A DNA stretch of 64,000 nt from Bin5 sp965242905 (GTDB taxonomy: Bacteria > Chloroflexota > Anaerolineae > Caldilineales > Caldilineaceae): contig CBDETM010000002.1 in assembly GCA_965242905.1 (NCBI GenBank), positions 682,001-746,000 of the forward strand, in the 5' to 3' direction. Shown here piece by piece: positions 45,611 to 55,017 of the stretch. The position numbers were made by a program, and so were the translations under genes. The notes below the pieces were generated by a model. That model did not search any database. It saw nothing but the letters and a program-made list of their open reading frames with translations, and was not told the DNA's origin. Every line of letters begins with the position of its first letter. The first letter of the stretch is position 1.

Positions 45611-46510
45611 GTGGCTGACATTCTTTCCTCTGAGGGATGGGAATTGTTTTTGTACTGTACAAGCTGTGGCCTTAGGGTAGAAGAGTGGGAGATTCCGGAG
45701 GATGAATGGAGAGTAATTCGGGAAACCAATGAACCCGTCATTTGCGGGTATTGCAACTTGCTCGGGGAATCTACTTTCGTCGAGTCTATGTACCTTACTC
45801 GTTGCGACAAGTGTGGCCACCTGTGTTACGAATGCGATACGGAAGTATTGAATGAATTGGTGTTGTGTGAGGACTGTATTGACGTTAGAGAAGTTTGGTC
45901 ACGGTTCCAATATGAGACCCCAGCAAGAATCGAACCCCAGTCGGAAAGCCGAAGTAGGGCCGACAAGACGACAGAACGTCCAGACGATTCGCAAGTTGAG
46001 AGTTCACCTACGCCGGCCCGAGAGAGGACAGACGGCGTATCCAAAGATCCATTTCGCGACACTTCTACCGGCGACACTCAGCCGTCAATTGAGAAAAACC
46101 GAGACGCTTCCTCGCAAGAAACAGAGACGGAGAAGACAGATAAACCCGCAGTTGAACAGAATGGTGGGATGTCTGTGCCACCGCTCGCCAAACAGCAAGA
46201 GCACCATGAGGGCGGGAAAACAAAGGACAGGACCGAGAGACGCACGCAATCTCCAGTTGCTCAGGACAGTAAGAGCAAAGTCCCACGTACCGACCCCAAG
46301 TCCACGGGCGAGAAGGGATGTCTAAGTGGCACAGTTCTCATTACATTTGTAGCCCTCGCGTTCATTGTAATGCTAATGTACACTATTGGCGCTCGCGACA
46401 AGCGCACCAACGATACCGAAGTGTTGCGGGCGGCCTTGGTCGAGGCAGTCGCTGCGAGGGACAGTAAGCCAGAGTTGATTGAAGTTCGGGCAGGGTTAAT
46501 GGACAGGTAA
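45611..46510 (+). CDS. Zinc-ribbon protein with C-terminal membrane segment, fused to ThDP-enzyme tail relic
   Basis: 299-residue unrecognised protein with three parts. Residues 1-90 contain paired cysteines (C16/C19, C45/C48, then C65/C68, C72/C75, C86/C89) typical of two zinc ribbons. Residues 95-235 are polar and disordered (Ser/Thr/Glu/Lys-rich). Near 240-262 there is one hydrophobic helix (VLITFVALAFIVMLMYTI). The last 30 residues (VLRAALVEAVA...LIEVRAGLMDR) resemble the C-terminus of the preceding ThDP enzyme. The GTG start lacks a good Shine-Dalgarno sequence. Base composition is visibly more AT-rich than the flanks, suggesting acquisition. Confidence 0.55.
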   Translation: MADILSSEGWELFLYCTSCGLRVEEWEIPEDEWRVIRETNEPVICGYCNLLGESTFVESMYLTRCDKCGHLCYECDTEVLNELVLCEDCIDVREVWSRFQYETPARIEPQSESRSRADKTTERPDDSQVESSPTPARERTDGVSKDPFRDTSTGDTQPSIEKNRDASSQETETEKTDKPAVEQNGGMSVPPLAKQQEHHEGGKTKDRTERRTQSPVAQDSKSKVPRTDPKSTGEKGCLSGTVLITFVALAFIVMLMYTIGARDKRTNDTEVLRAALVEAVAARDSKPELIEVRAGLMDR

Positions 46511-46516
46511 TTCTGA
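46418..46516 (+). repeat. Diverged second copy of the ThDP-enzyme gene 3' end
   Basis: Aligning 45415-45513 with 46418-46516 without gaps gives about 68 identical bases of 99, ending at the same tga. The most similar part is the last third (gttgattgaag, gacaggtaattctga against gttgattgagg, gacagggaattttga). In the second copy a TAA two codons earlier ends the zinc-ribbon frame. Confidence 0.7.
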
Positions 46517-46529
46517 AGGAGGAAGGGGC

Positions 46530-47279
46530 ATGGCGGAAGTTTCCAATCTGAAAGAGCGAATTCACAGTGGCGAAGTGATCTTTGGCGTCGGCGCGCAGGT
46601 CTATTTCAACCGAACCCAACTGGAAGATCTGTTAGCCAAGGGCGACTACAGCTTCGTATACGTGGACAGCCAGCACACGGCGTTTTGCGAAATTGACCTG
46701 GAGAACTTTTGCGGTCACGCGGAACAGTTGGGGATTCCGGTGCAGCTGCGCATCCCGCATACGCGCCACACATACCTGGTGGGGCGCTATCTCGACTTGG
46801 GACCGACGGGCATCATGGTACCTGAAGTGGAAGATACTGCGGAAGTGGATGAGGCGATCAAGTATTTCTACTATCCCCAGGTAGGGCGGCGCAGTTCGGG
46901 CGGGGTGGCGCGGCGTAATCTGGCGGCGTTTGGGGAGCCGACCAACCCGTGGTCTGTCGACAGGCTGGCCTATGCCGATTGGTGGAACAGTAACGGCTTT
47001 CTGGCGCTTCAGTTGGAGTCGGTGGAGGCGGTTATCAATGCGGGCAAGCTGGCCAAGCCGGGTGTCGACCTGCTGGCGTTCGGGCCGAATGACCTGCGTT
47101 TCAGTATGGAGAGTCTGCCGCACAGTCCGTTTAAGACGGTGGACGAGTGTATCCGGCATGTGCTGGAGCAGATGAAGGACAGTACGGTGCAGGTTAGTTT
47201 GGGGGCGTCGAGCGAGGAGGAGCGGGACAGGTTGATAGAGATGGGGGTGACGGTGTTGCAGGTGGCGCCGGGGATGTGA
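46530..47279 (+). CDS. HpcH/HpaI-family aldolase
   Basis: 249 residues. Residues matching the family's active site: H49 (VDSQHTAF), R74 (VQLRIPHT), E163 (LQLESVEA) and D188 (FGPNDLRF). Aggagg at 46517-46522 overlaps the end of the relic repeat and serves this ATG. Distinct from the aldolase at 32436-33215. With the ThDP enzyme and LLM oxidoreductase it suggests metabolism of 2-keto acids or pyruvate condensation products. Confidence 0.83.
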   Translation: MAEVSNLKERIHSGEVIFGVGAQVYFNRTQLEDLLAKGDYSFVYVDSQHTAFCEIDLENFCGHAEQLGIPVQLRIPHTRHTYLVGRYLDLGPTGIMVPEVEDTAEVDEAIKYFYYPQVGRRSSGGVARRNLAAFGEPTNPWSVDRLAYADWWNSNGFLALQLESVEAVINAGKLAKPGVDLLAFGPNDLRFSMESLPHSPFKTVDECIRHVLEQMKDSTVQVSLGASSEEERDRLIEMGVTVLQVAPGM

Positions 47280-47417
47280 GCAGCCCAACGGCCGCCCGTA
47301 ACTCAGAAATCACTCGCCATCCATCATTTCTCAATTCAGTTGACCCCGCTACGGCCTTATTCAGAAGATATCCTGATTCGAAGGCACCCACGTTTCTTGT
47401 GAATGCCAGGCCTGGGG

Positions 47418-47423
47418 TACAAT
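47418..47423 (+). promoter_or_regulatory. Possible -10 element for second Dpp-type operon
   Basis: TACAAT 138 bases before the ATG at 47561. The -35 candidates (ttcttg at 18 or ttgtga at 15 bases) are poor. The 281-bp gap holds nothing else recognisable. Confidence 0.3.
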
Positions 47424-47560
47424 CCTCACCATTCCGCAAGCCGTCCTTGGCGAATCCAGCATTGGTACCAAAAGCCCAACCTCACCTTCACTATAGATTG
47501 CGTCGGTTTATATCCAGAAGCTTGCCAACCATCTCATCACTCTCAACAGGAGAACATGCC

Positions 47561-49237
47561 ATGAAGCGCTACTCAGTTTGGATGGCCATTCTCATCTTCA
47601 GTCTGCTCATTGTCGGCTGTGTCGCGGCGGCGCCTGCCGGCGAAATGATGGAAGATGAGGGCCCCAAGGTGCTGGTCGTAGGCACCTCGCAGGAGCCGGA
47701 AAACGTATTTGTCATGTGGGGCTCGACGCGCACGGGCTCGGACGTGATGTCGTTCATGTGGCGCAAGCCGATCGCTTTCGGCGGCGACAACCAGCCCTTC
47801 GCCGAGATTCTAGAGTCGCTGCCCAGCCAGGCGGACGGCACCTGGGTCGTTGACGAAGAAGCCGGGACGATGCAGGTGACCTACAAGTTCAGGCAGGGGT
47901 TGAAATGGTCCGACGGCGAGGAGATCACCGTTCATGACCTTGCCATGGCTTTCGAGATCACCTCGGACCCCAACTACATCTACTATTCGGAGAGTTTCCC
48001 GGTCGAAAGCATCGAGATCGTTGACGACTACACGGCTATTCTCCACTACAAGGGGATCAATCTGTTCCCCGACCAGGAAGTGCGCACGCACGTGATTCCT
48101 GAGCATGTTTACCGGCCGCTGTGGGAAGAGGCCAAGGCCAAAGGCGGCAACGTATGGGAAAACTTCGGCAACATCGAGCAGGTTGCCATCAAGCCGGTCG
48201 TAAACGGCCCTTACATGCTGGAAGAATGGGTGCCGGGCAGCCATATCCGCCTGGTCCGCAACCCGAACTTCAACGTTGGTGAAGAGCCTTCAATCGATGA
48301 GGTCCTTTACCGCATCATCCCCGACCTGAACAGTCTTGCTGTGAGCGTCGCCAGCGGCCAGGTCCATTTGACCGACGGCTGGCTTTCGCTGGAGCAGGCG
48401 AACGCCATGGAATCGGCCCCTGAGGTCGACCCCATTTTTGTGCCGGCGCTGTGGCTGGAACACGCGACGATTCAGGTCAACCGCCCGCCTTTGAGCGACA
48501 AGCTGGTGCGTCAGGCCATTCTGACCGCCATCGATCGCGAGGGCATTAACGAAGCCCTGTTCAAGGGGCAGCAACCGCCGGCCCATTCGTGGATCAATTC
48601 GGCGCATCCCGCCTACAACCCGGACGTTCGCCAGTATAACTACGATCCTGACGAGGCCCTGAGGCTACTGGCCGAGGCCGGTTACACGCCCAACGCCGAC
48701 GGTCAACTGGCCGACAGCGACGGCAACCTGCTGGAAATCCCCATCATTACGATCTCGGGAGACCGAACGCGCGAGCAGGTTTCAGCGCTGGTTCAGGCGC
48801 AGTGGCAAGAAATTGGCATCACGACCGAGGTGAGACCGGTTTCGGCGCGCCTACTTTTCTCCGAGACACTCTTTGATCCGCCCAATTTCGAGGGCATTGC
48901 GATCTGGCGCTGGGTATTCAATGCCAGGGTCGAACCACGCGGCTTCTGGTACCCCGGCGAATCGGCTGCGCAGTTGGACCAGCTATTTGCCGAGGGCAAT
49001 ACCTGGGCAGAGAATGAGCGCAATAAGGAGTTGATCGACATGATCGACGCCGAGCTCGACCAGGAGAAGCGCTATGCACTGTTGCAGGAACAGCAGGCGA
49101 TTTGGGCGGAAGAGTTGCCGGTGTTGCCGATCTACTGGCATGTGCGCGTGGCGACTGTCAACACCGCACTGGAAGGCTACCAGCCTGCGGACCAGGCGAT
49201 GGTCGGCTGGAACGTAGAGACCTGGGAACTGGAGTAA
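47561..49237 (+). CDS. Family-5 (Dpp/Opp-type) substrate-binding lipoprotein
   Basis: 558 residues from the ATG at 47561 (aggaga upstream); the open frame back to 47276 has no signal-peptide logic. Lipobox LIVGC (Cys20). SBP_bac_5 features include YKFRQGLKWSDGEEI (near 108) and LVRQAILTAIDREGINEALF (near 310). Followed by DppB- and DppC-like permeases but no ATPase. Only moderately similar to the binding proteins at 35396 and 55018, so a different substrate is likely. Confidence 0.88.
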   Translation: MKRYSVWMAILIFSLLIVGCVAAAPAGEMMEDEGPKVLVVGTSQEPENVFVMWGSTRTGSDVMSFMWRKPIAFGGDNQPFAEILESLPSQADGTWVVDEEAGTMQVTYKFRQGLKWSDGEEITVHDLAMAFEITSDPNYIYYSESFPVESIEIVDDYTAILHYKGINLFPDQEVRTHVIPEHVYRPLWEEAKAKGGNVWENFGNIEQVAIKPVVNGPYMLEEWVPGSHIRLVRNPNFNVGEEPSIDEVLYRIIPDLNSLAVSVASGQVHLTDGWLSLEQANAMESAPEVDPIFVPALWLEHATIQVNRPPLSDKLVRQAILTAIDREGINEALFKGQQPPAHSWINSAHPAYNPDVRQYNYDPDEALRLLAEAGYTPNADGQLADSDGNLLEIPIITISGDRTREQVSALVQAQWQEIGITTEVRPVSARLLFSETLFDPPNFEGIAIWRWVFNARVEPRGFWYPGESAAQLDQLFAEGNTWAENERNKELIDMIDAELDQEKRYALLQEQQAIWAEELPVLPIYWHVRVATVNTALEGYQPADQAMVGWNVETWELE

Positions 49238-49357
49238 GACTCGTATCTCACGAGCAGGGCAGGTGGTTTGGCGCCGCCTGCTCTGCTCCTGGCACTATGC
49301 CGGCGGCCGCGTCCTCATGCGTCCGTCGGGAAACGATGCCGCCACAGTTTACCGCCC

Positions 49358-50314
49358 ATGAGCCAGTACATCCTGCGCCGCTTTCTGCAGATGATCCCCA
49401 CAGTGTTGATCATCACAGTGGCCGTATTCTGGATGCTGAAACTGGCTCCGGGTGATCCTCTCGACCTACTCCTGGCCGGCAATCCGGACATATCGCCCGA
49501 GCACGTCGAACACATCAAGAAGCTGTATGGCTACGACCGGCCGATCTATGAGCAGTACGGAAGGTGGCTGTGGCAGGTAGTGCAGGGTAATATGGGCTAC
49601 TCGCGCATCTATCACCGACCCGTTCTCTCGATCATACCGGACCGGCTACTAAATACGCTGGTGCTGACCGGTTCGAGCCTCTTGCTGAGCCTGCTGGTTG
49701 CGATCCCCATCGGCGTCTACACCGCCCTGCGCCAATATTCGCTTCTGGACTACCTGTTCTCATTTCTGTCCTTCTTCGGGATCGCCATGCCGGTCTTCTG
49801 GTTTGGCTTGATCCTGATCCTGCTGTTATCCGTTCAATTGAAACTGTTGCCGCCAGGGGGCCATTACTCGCTGGAACAGGATGTAGGTATCTTTACCGTC
49901 CTGCGCTATTCCATCATGCCGGTTATCGTGCTCAGCCTGTTCAGTATGGCGAGCTGGATGCGCTACATGCGTTCGGGGATGCTGGAGGTGATCCACGAGG
50001 ACTATGTGCGCACGGCGCGCGCAAAGGGTCTGGCAGAGGGCAGGGTGGTCGTACGCCATGCACTCAAGAATGCACTGATTCCCATGGTGACGCTGATTGC
50101 GTTGAGTATTCCCGGCCTGATCAGCGGCGCGGTGCTGACAGAGACGATCTTTTCATGGCCGGGCATGGGAAGGCTGATCTACGATTCGCTGATCAACAAT
50201 GATTTCAATATCGCGATGGCGGTATTCCTGATATTCGCTTTTCTCGTGGCCCTATTCAACCTCGCGGCGGACATTCTCTACGCCTTTATCGACCCAAGAG
50301 TGGTCTACACATGA
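49358..50314 (+). CDS. Dpp/Opp-type ABC transporter permease (DppB-like)
   Basis: 318 residues starting MSQYILRRFLQMIPTVLIIT; in-frame codons back to 49268 give an arginine-rich, non-conserved extension and are omitted. EAA loop EDYVRTARAKGLAEGRVVVR near 220; C-terminal AFIDPRV. Pairs with 50399-51277. Confidence 0.88.
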   Translation: MSQYILRRFLQMIPTVLIITVAVFWMLKLAPGDPLDLLLAGNPDISPEHVEHIKKLYGYDRPIYEQYGRWLWQVVQGNMGYSRIYHRPVLSIIPDRLLNTLVLTGSSLLLSLLVAIPIGVYTALRQYSLLDYLFSFLSFFGIAMPVFWFGLILILLLSVQLKLLPPGGHYSLEQDVGIFTVLRYSIMPVIVLSLFSMASWMRYMRSGMLEVIHEDYVRTARAKGLAEGRVVVRHALKNALIPMVTLIALSIPGLISGAVLTETIFSWPGMGRLIYDSLINNDFNIAMAVFLIFAFLVALFNLAADILYAFIDPRVVYT

Positions 50315-50398
50315 GCGCTCACAGCCTGGTTTCAGCGAAAACGCTCATGCCTCCAGAAAAGGTGGGCCTCCTGAGGTCCTTCGGAACCGGGGATTGAC

Positions 50399-51277
50399 AT
50401 GGCGAGCAAGTTGATCCAAGAGCAGCAGACGCGTACTTACTGGCAGGATGTCTGGCAGCGATTGCGCCGTCACCGCGTTGCGCTCGCGGCGCTGATCGTG
50501 TTCGGGCTGATCATTCTTTACTCGACGGCAGGTCCTTTGTTCTCCTCCTACTCTATTTCCAAGACGGATCTACGGTCGCGCCTTATTGCGCCGTCTACGG
50601 AGCATTACTTTGGAACCGATGAACTGGGAAGGGATATCGCCTTACGCATCATGGTAGGCGGTCGCGTTTCGCTCTTTGTCGGATTCAGTGTTTCGCTGGT
50701 CAGCCTGTTGATCGGTGTGTTAATTGGCTCGACGTCCGGGTATTTCGGGGGCCATCTTGACAGCGTCCTTATGCGCTTTACCGATATCATGCTGTCGATT
50801 CCCAGCTTACCTCTGCTCCTCATACTTTCGCGCTACGGGGGCGGGTCGGTGTTGAGCATTATTCTGATACTCTCGGTGTTCAGCTGGATGGGACTGGCGC
50901 GCATCGTGCGCGGCACGATTCTTTCAATAAAGCAGCGCGACTTTGTGGAGGCGGCGCGGATGACCGGGGCCCGCAACGGGCGCATTGTGTTCCGCCACAT
51001 CCTGCCCAGTACGCTGGCTCCCGTCATCGTCAACGCGACGCTGACGCTGGGCTTTGCCATTATTGCCGAGTCGAGTCTCAGCTATCTCGGATTGGGCGTG
51101 CAGCCGCCGACACCGACCTGGGGACAGATGCTGATCGGCGCGCAACAGTTCATGGAGACGGCGCCGTGGCTGGCTCTGATTCCAGGACTGTTTCTCTTTG
51201 TGACCTTGTTGTGCATTAACTTTCTTGGCGACGGTCTGCGCGACGCGCTTGACCCCAAGATGACGCTGCAGAACTGA
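50399..51277 (+). CDS. Dpp/Opp-type ABC transporter permease (DppC-like)
   Basis: 292 residues. HYFGTDELGRDIALRI near 72 is the DppC hallmark, EAA loop RDFVEAARMTGARNGRIVFR near 180, C-terminus GDGLRDALDPKM. No ATPase genes follow; an unknown 758-residue protein does. Confidence 0.88.
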   Translation: MASKLIQEQQTRTYWQDVWQRLRRHRVALAALIVFGLIILYSTAGPLFSSYSISKTDLRSRLIAPSTEHYFGTDELGRDIALRIMVGGRVSLFVGFSVSLVSLLIGVLIGSTSGYFGGHLDSVLMRFTDIMLSIPSLPLLLILSRYGGGSVLSIILILSVFSWMGLARIVRGTILSIKQRDFVEAARMTGARNGRIVFRHILPSTLAPVIVNATLTLGFAIIAESSLSYLGLGVQPPTPTWGQMLIGAQQFMETAPWLALIPGLFLFVTLLCINFLGDGLRDALDPKMTLQN

Positions 51278-51363
51278 AACTCCTCTTACTCGTCACCATA
51301 CAATCGTTTCGTCCACCGATCAGACGCTCAAGGGCGTCGAGTCCATTACAGGAGTTCCCATCA

Positions 51364-53640
51364 GTGTTTTCCGAAAGACCCGAACTCTTTTCCAACATCG
51401 GGATTCTGTGGAGTGAGCGCACGCGGCGCGCCAACGCAGAAGAGGCGCAACGCGCAGGAGCCGTTTACACTTTTGAAGACGCCTGGGGGCAAGAGAAGAA
51501 CTGGCTCAAAGGGCAGTACGCCTATCTGGCGCCGAGCACGGTTTCAGCCTGTCTCAACCGCTTCAACCTCAAGCACAGTTTTGCCGGGGATGAAGGGCTG
51601 GCCGACCACCTGTCAGAGGTCTCGATCCTCTTTTTGCCCAGTGCACACAGCCTGACGCCTGCGGCGACCGAGGCAATCGGTTCCTGGCTGGATAGGGACG
51701 ACTCGTTTCTGTGCGTATCTGGGCCCACCAATTTGCCGCCTGAACTGCTCGGCCTGACACGCCTGGAACTGGGGCAGACGGAAGGCTATACAGCCTGGCA
51801 GTGGGCGAACGACAGCCCCTTCGGCGACCGCACCAAGTGGGACGAGTGGTACATTTCAGGCTACAAGGGATTTACTACCTGCATTGCCGAACCAGAGGCT
51901 GGCGCCACGGTCTTTGCCGATTTGATGGAGATCAGTGGGGACTTGACAGGACCGGAAGCCGCCACACGTCAACGAATTGGCGCCGGTATTGTTCAGACGG
52001 ATAAGAGTCTCTTCATTGCCAACGCACTCTTCGAGTACATGGGTGGTGTTTGGCAGGCGCACCTGAATGCTGAGGAGGTGCGGCGCTGGTTCAACCCGTT
52101 CAACTGGGCCGAGACACTGCTCTATCAATTGCGCGGCGTACTTTGGGCTTGCGGCCAGGAGGGACATTGGGGAACGCGGCTGCGGACTTTTGGCAGCTAC
52201 GACGGGGTCATGAACATCCGCCACGACCCGGACAAGTCATTGGACATGACGATGCTCCGTTACCAGGGAGAGCATCTGATTCCGGCCACGCATACATTGC
52301 TGGATGCGAACATTTCACCCGAGGCGACCACAACGGAGATGGACCAGGAGTGGGTACGAGAGATTTCCAAGTTCCCGTTCATCGAGATCGGTCTGCACAA
52401 TGATGCTATTCAAGAGAGTCCGCCCAAGTGGATGATGGGGGCTAACCTCGCCCGGCACGTGATCGAGTCCGAGAAGAATCTGGGGGTCCGACTTTACACC
52501 GGGGGGCGCCACGGCGGTTACAGTGTCTATCCGGAAATGATCGACGCCATGGACTTTCTCTACCAGAACGTGCCGCACTTCCTGGGGCTGGGCACTTTCC
52601 ACTTTCACTTGATGGCCGAGTATGGGGACAGGACGCCCGATCCGGAGAAAGGTGACATGGTGGTCACCTACCAGACCCTGACCTCACCGACGATTGCCAG
52701 TCCCGGATTCTGGTTTCCCTTCCATGGCGTGGTCAGTACAACTGAAGAGTGCCGGCAGTTGCGCGGCTGGGACATGACACATGAGTACGACCCGCCGCCT
52801 GACGTGATCGACGCGGTTTACGATCGGCCGAACAGCAAGGACCAGGACCCGGAAACCGCACTAGCGGACGGCGTTTACCAGTTGCAATATCACCCCCTAT
52901 TCACAGTGGATCCCAGCTACAACAACGGCCGCGGCACCTTTGACTGGATGTGTTATGGCATCAGGCAGGCCGAGCGTCTCAATTTTTGGCAGGCGACGCA
53001 GAGGGCGATCTACCAGCGAGTTCAGGACTACGAGGACATCCAGTATCGCGTGGCCGATAGTGGAAGATCCATTCACGCGCACAATCCGACCGACCGCACG
53101 ATCGAAGAGCTAATGGTCGAAACGTCTGTCTTGCTGGGGGCGCCGGAGCAGGAGGGGCCGGACGCACTGGGTGCGGGCGCGGTTGCCGATGAAGTCGAGT
53201 ATAAGCAGGAGGTGGAGTACTCTTCGCTGCGCCTTGAGGGAGGCGAAGGCCCGAATGGAGAACCGCGCTACCTGGCGCACATTGTCAGGAATCGCTTCTT
53301 TACCCTGCCGCGGATGGCGCCGGGAGCATCTTGTACGGTGCGTTTAGAAGGCGGCGGGCCCCAACATCCTTTCGTAGCCCAGGCCAACAGCAAGAGTATG
53401 CGTTTTGTCGACGTGAGGTTCGCACCCGAGTCTGGCGAGCTAACCGTTCACGCATACGTGATTCGCTATCAAGGTCTGGTGGTGCAGGGATATGCGCCGG
53501 GCGACCGCGTTCACGTCGAGGTGGACGGGGTGGAGAGGCAGCCACTGGAGTCGGAGGACGGCCGCCTGATAGTGTACTTGCAGGGCCCTGAGAATCACTT
53601 CGCCGAAAGCACAATCGTGTTGCGGAAGCTACAGAGGTAG
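51364..53640 (+). CDS. Large protein of unknown function, amidotransferase-like plus deacetylase-like regions
   Basis: 758 residues, not firmly recognised. The N-terminal third (to about 270) has alternating strand-helix segments ending in LADHLSEVSILFLPSAHSL and FLCVSGPTNLPPEL, reminiscent of glutamine-amidotransferase-like trehalose/ThuA domains. The middle contains VMNIRHDPDKSLDMTM (about 281) and FIEIGLHNDAI (about 339), similar to NodB polysaccharide-deacetylase metal motifs (Asp-Asp and His). The C-terminal 200 residues are beta-rich. No signal peptide. The GTG start at 51364 has aggag upstream. Directly precedes a class V aminotransferase (5-bp gap), so the two are surely linked. Confidence 0.5.
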   Translation: MFSERPELFSNIGILWSERTRRANAEEAQRAGAVYTFEDAWGQEKNWLKGQYAYLAPSTVSACLNRFNLKHSFAGDEGLADHLSEVSILFLPSAHSLTPAATEAIGSWLDRDDSFLCVSGPTNLPPELLGLTRLELGQTEGYTAWQWANDSPFGDRTKWDEWYISGYKGFTTCIAEPEAGATVFADLMEISGDLTGPEAATRQRIGAGIVQTDKSLFIANALFEYMGGVWQAHLNAEEVRRWFNPFNWAETLLYQLRGVLWACGQEGHWGTRLRTFGSYDGVMNIRHDPDKSLDMTMLRYQGEHLIPATHTLLDANISPEATTTEMDQEWVREISKFPFIEIGLHNDAIQESPPKWMMGANLARHVIESEKNLGVRLYTGGRHGGYSVYPEMIDAMDFLYQNVPHFLGLGTFHFHLMAEYGDRTPDPEKGDMVVTYQTLTSPTIASPGFWFPFHGVVSTTEECRQLRGWDMTHEYDPPPDVIDAVYDRPNSKDQDPETALADGVYQLQYHPLFTVDPSYNNGRGTFDWMCYGIRQAERLNFWQATQRAIYQRVQDYEDIQYRVADSGRSIHAHNPTDRTIEELMVETSVLLGAPEQEGPDALGAGAVADEVEYKQEVEYSSLRLEGGEGPNGEPRYLAHIVRNRFFTLPRMAPGASCTVRLEGGGPQHPFVAQANSKSMRFVDVRFAPESGELTVHAYVIRYQGLVVQGYAPGDRVHVEVDGVERQPLESEDGRLIVYLQGPENHFAESTIVLRKLQR

Positions 53641-53645
53641 AGAAA

Positions 53646-54794
53646 ATGCAACTGTCCGACGTTCGCCGGTTTACTCCCATAACGCAGGAGTATGCGTACT
53701 TTCAGAGCAGCGGGTTTTCGCCGAAGATGGAGCCGGTGATCGAGGAGACGAACCGCTGGGCGCAGTTTCAGAACGCCGGTGGGGCCGCGCCTGGGATTCA
53801 CGAGAAGATGCTGGAGGGGTTCGAGGCGACGCGGGGGAAGGTCGCGCGTTCGATGAACGCCGATGCTGACGAGATTGTGCTGGGTGAGAACACGACGATC
53901 GGCATCAACATCGTGGCCAATGGGATCAACTGGCAGGCGGGGGACAACGTCATTCTGAGCGACAAGGAGCATCCGGGCAATCGCATTACGTGGTACAGCC
54001 ATGTTCACCGGTATGGCATCGAGTTGCGTTTCCTGGAGGTCGTGCATGATGAGGAGCAGATGCTGGAGCAGTTTGAGCAGCTGCTGGATGCGCGTACGCG
54101 GGTCGTTTCGATTAGCCATGTCTGCCGCCGTACGGGACAGCGCCTGCCGGCACGGGCACTGGTTGACATCGCACATGATCGGGGCGTGCCGGTATTGCTG
54201 GACGGGGCCCAGGCTTACGGCGCGGTTCCGGTTGATATGCGCGAGCTGGATTGCGACTTCTATGCTTTCAGCGGGCACAAGTACATCATGGCGCCGCAGG
54301 GTACCGGTGGCTTCTACGTGCGCAGGGACATGATTCCCTGGGTGCAGCCGAGCTGGATCGGGTCTCATTCGCAGAAGGACTTCGACCTGGTGGGCGGTCT
54401 CACGCTGCTGGACGAGGCAAAGCGTTTCGAGTTCGGGACGCGGAACCTTGCAGACCAGATCGGATTTGGAAAGGCGCTGGATTTCTGGGCGGAGATAGGC
54501 TGGGAGAACGTGTTTTCTTATGTTTCCGGCTACACGGACCGTCTCAAGGCGGCCCTGCAGGAGGTCCCGAGCCTTAGGTTGCATACGCCGCTGCCCTACG
54601 GGAAGTCGTCGGGCATCGTCACTTTCAGTCTTGGAAATTATACGTCTGCGGAGATCCAGGAATATTTGAAGGAGAGAAAAGTACTGGTGGCCCCGCTGGA
54701 GTTGGACGGTAGGATGATTCGCGTGTCTACGCACGTCTTCAATAACGAAGATGATCTTGAGCGGTTGGTCAGTGGTCTGGTCGCCATGAAGTGA
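53646..54794 (+). CDS. Class V aminotransferase (cysteine desulfurase/isopenicillin-N epimerase-like)
   Basis: 382-residue PLP enzyme. Visible: ENTTIGINIV (cofactor phosphate region, about 81), ISHVCRRTG, D186 in LLDGAQAYG, and Schiff-base Lys K212 in AFSGHKYIMAPQG. The catalytic Cys loop of a desulfurase is not evident. Starts 5 bp after the 758-residue gene. A second class V enzyme follows the next transporter at 58796. Confidence 0.84.
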   Translation: MQLSDVRRFTPITQEYAYFQSSGFSPKMEPVIEETNRWAQFQNAGGAAPGIHEKMLEGFEATRGKVARSMNADADEIVLGENTTIGINIVANGINWQAGDNVILSDKEHPGNRITWYSHVHRYGIELRFLEVVHDEEQMLEQFEQLLDARTRVVSISHVCRRTGQRLPARALVDIAHDRGVPVLLDGAQAYGAVPVDMRELDCDFYAFSGHKYIMAPQGTGGFYVRRDMIPWVQPSWIGSHSQKDFDLVGGLTLLDEAKRFEFGTRNLADQIGFGKALDFWAEIGWENVFSYVSGYTDRLKAALQEVPSLRLHTPLPYGKSSGIVTFSLGNYTSAEIQEYLKERKVLVAPLELDGRMIRVSTHVFNNEDDLERLVSGLVAMK

Positions 54795-54908
54795 CTTGGC
54801 CATCCATACGAGGGAGCGACTCTCGCCTCCCGAACAACCGGATTTGCGGGCGTTTCACGGGGTCGGTGTATGCCGGGCAAATAAACCTTGCGCGAGGGCC
54901 CCAAGCTT

Positions 54909-54937
54909 TTGACCGGAGCGGTAGTTAGCGCTATACT
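54909..54937 (+). promoter_or_regulatory. Sigma-70-like promoter of third Dpp-type operon
   Basis: TTGACC (54909-54914), 17-base spacer and TATACT (54932-54937), about 80 bases before the ATG at 55018. Confidence 0.6.
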
Positions 54938-55017
54938 TGCAGCGATTTCTCACAATATCCCAAAGACTACAACCAAATATCTTTCCATCCCTTTACCCTT
55001 TAAGGAGACCTACGGTT

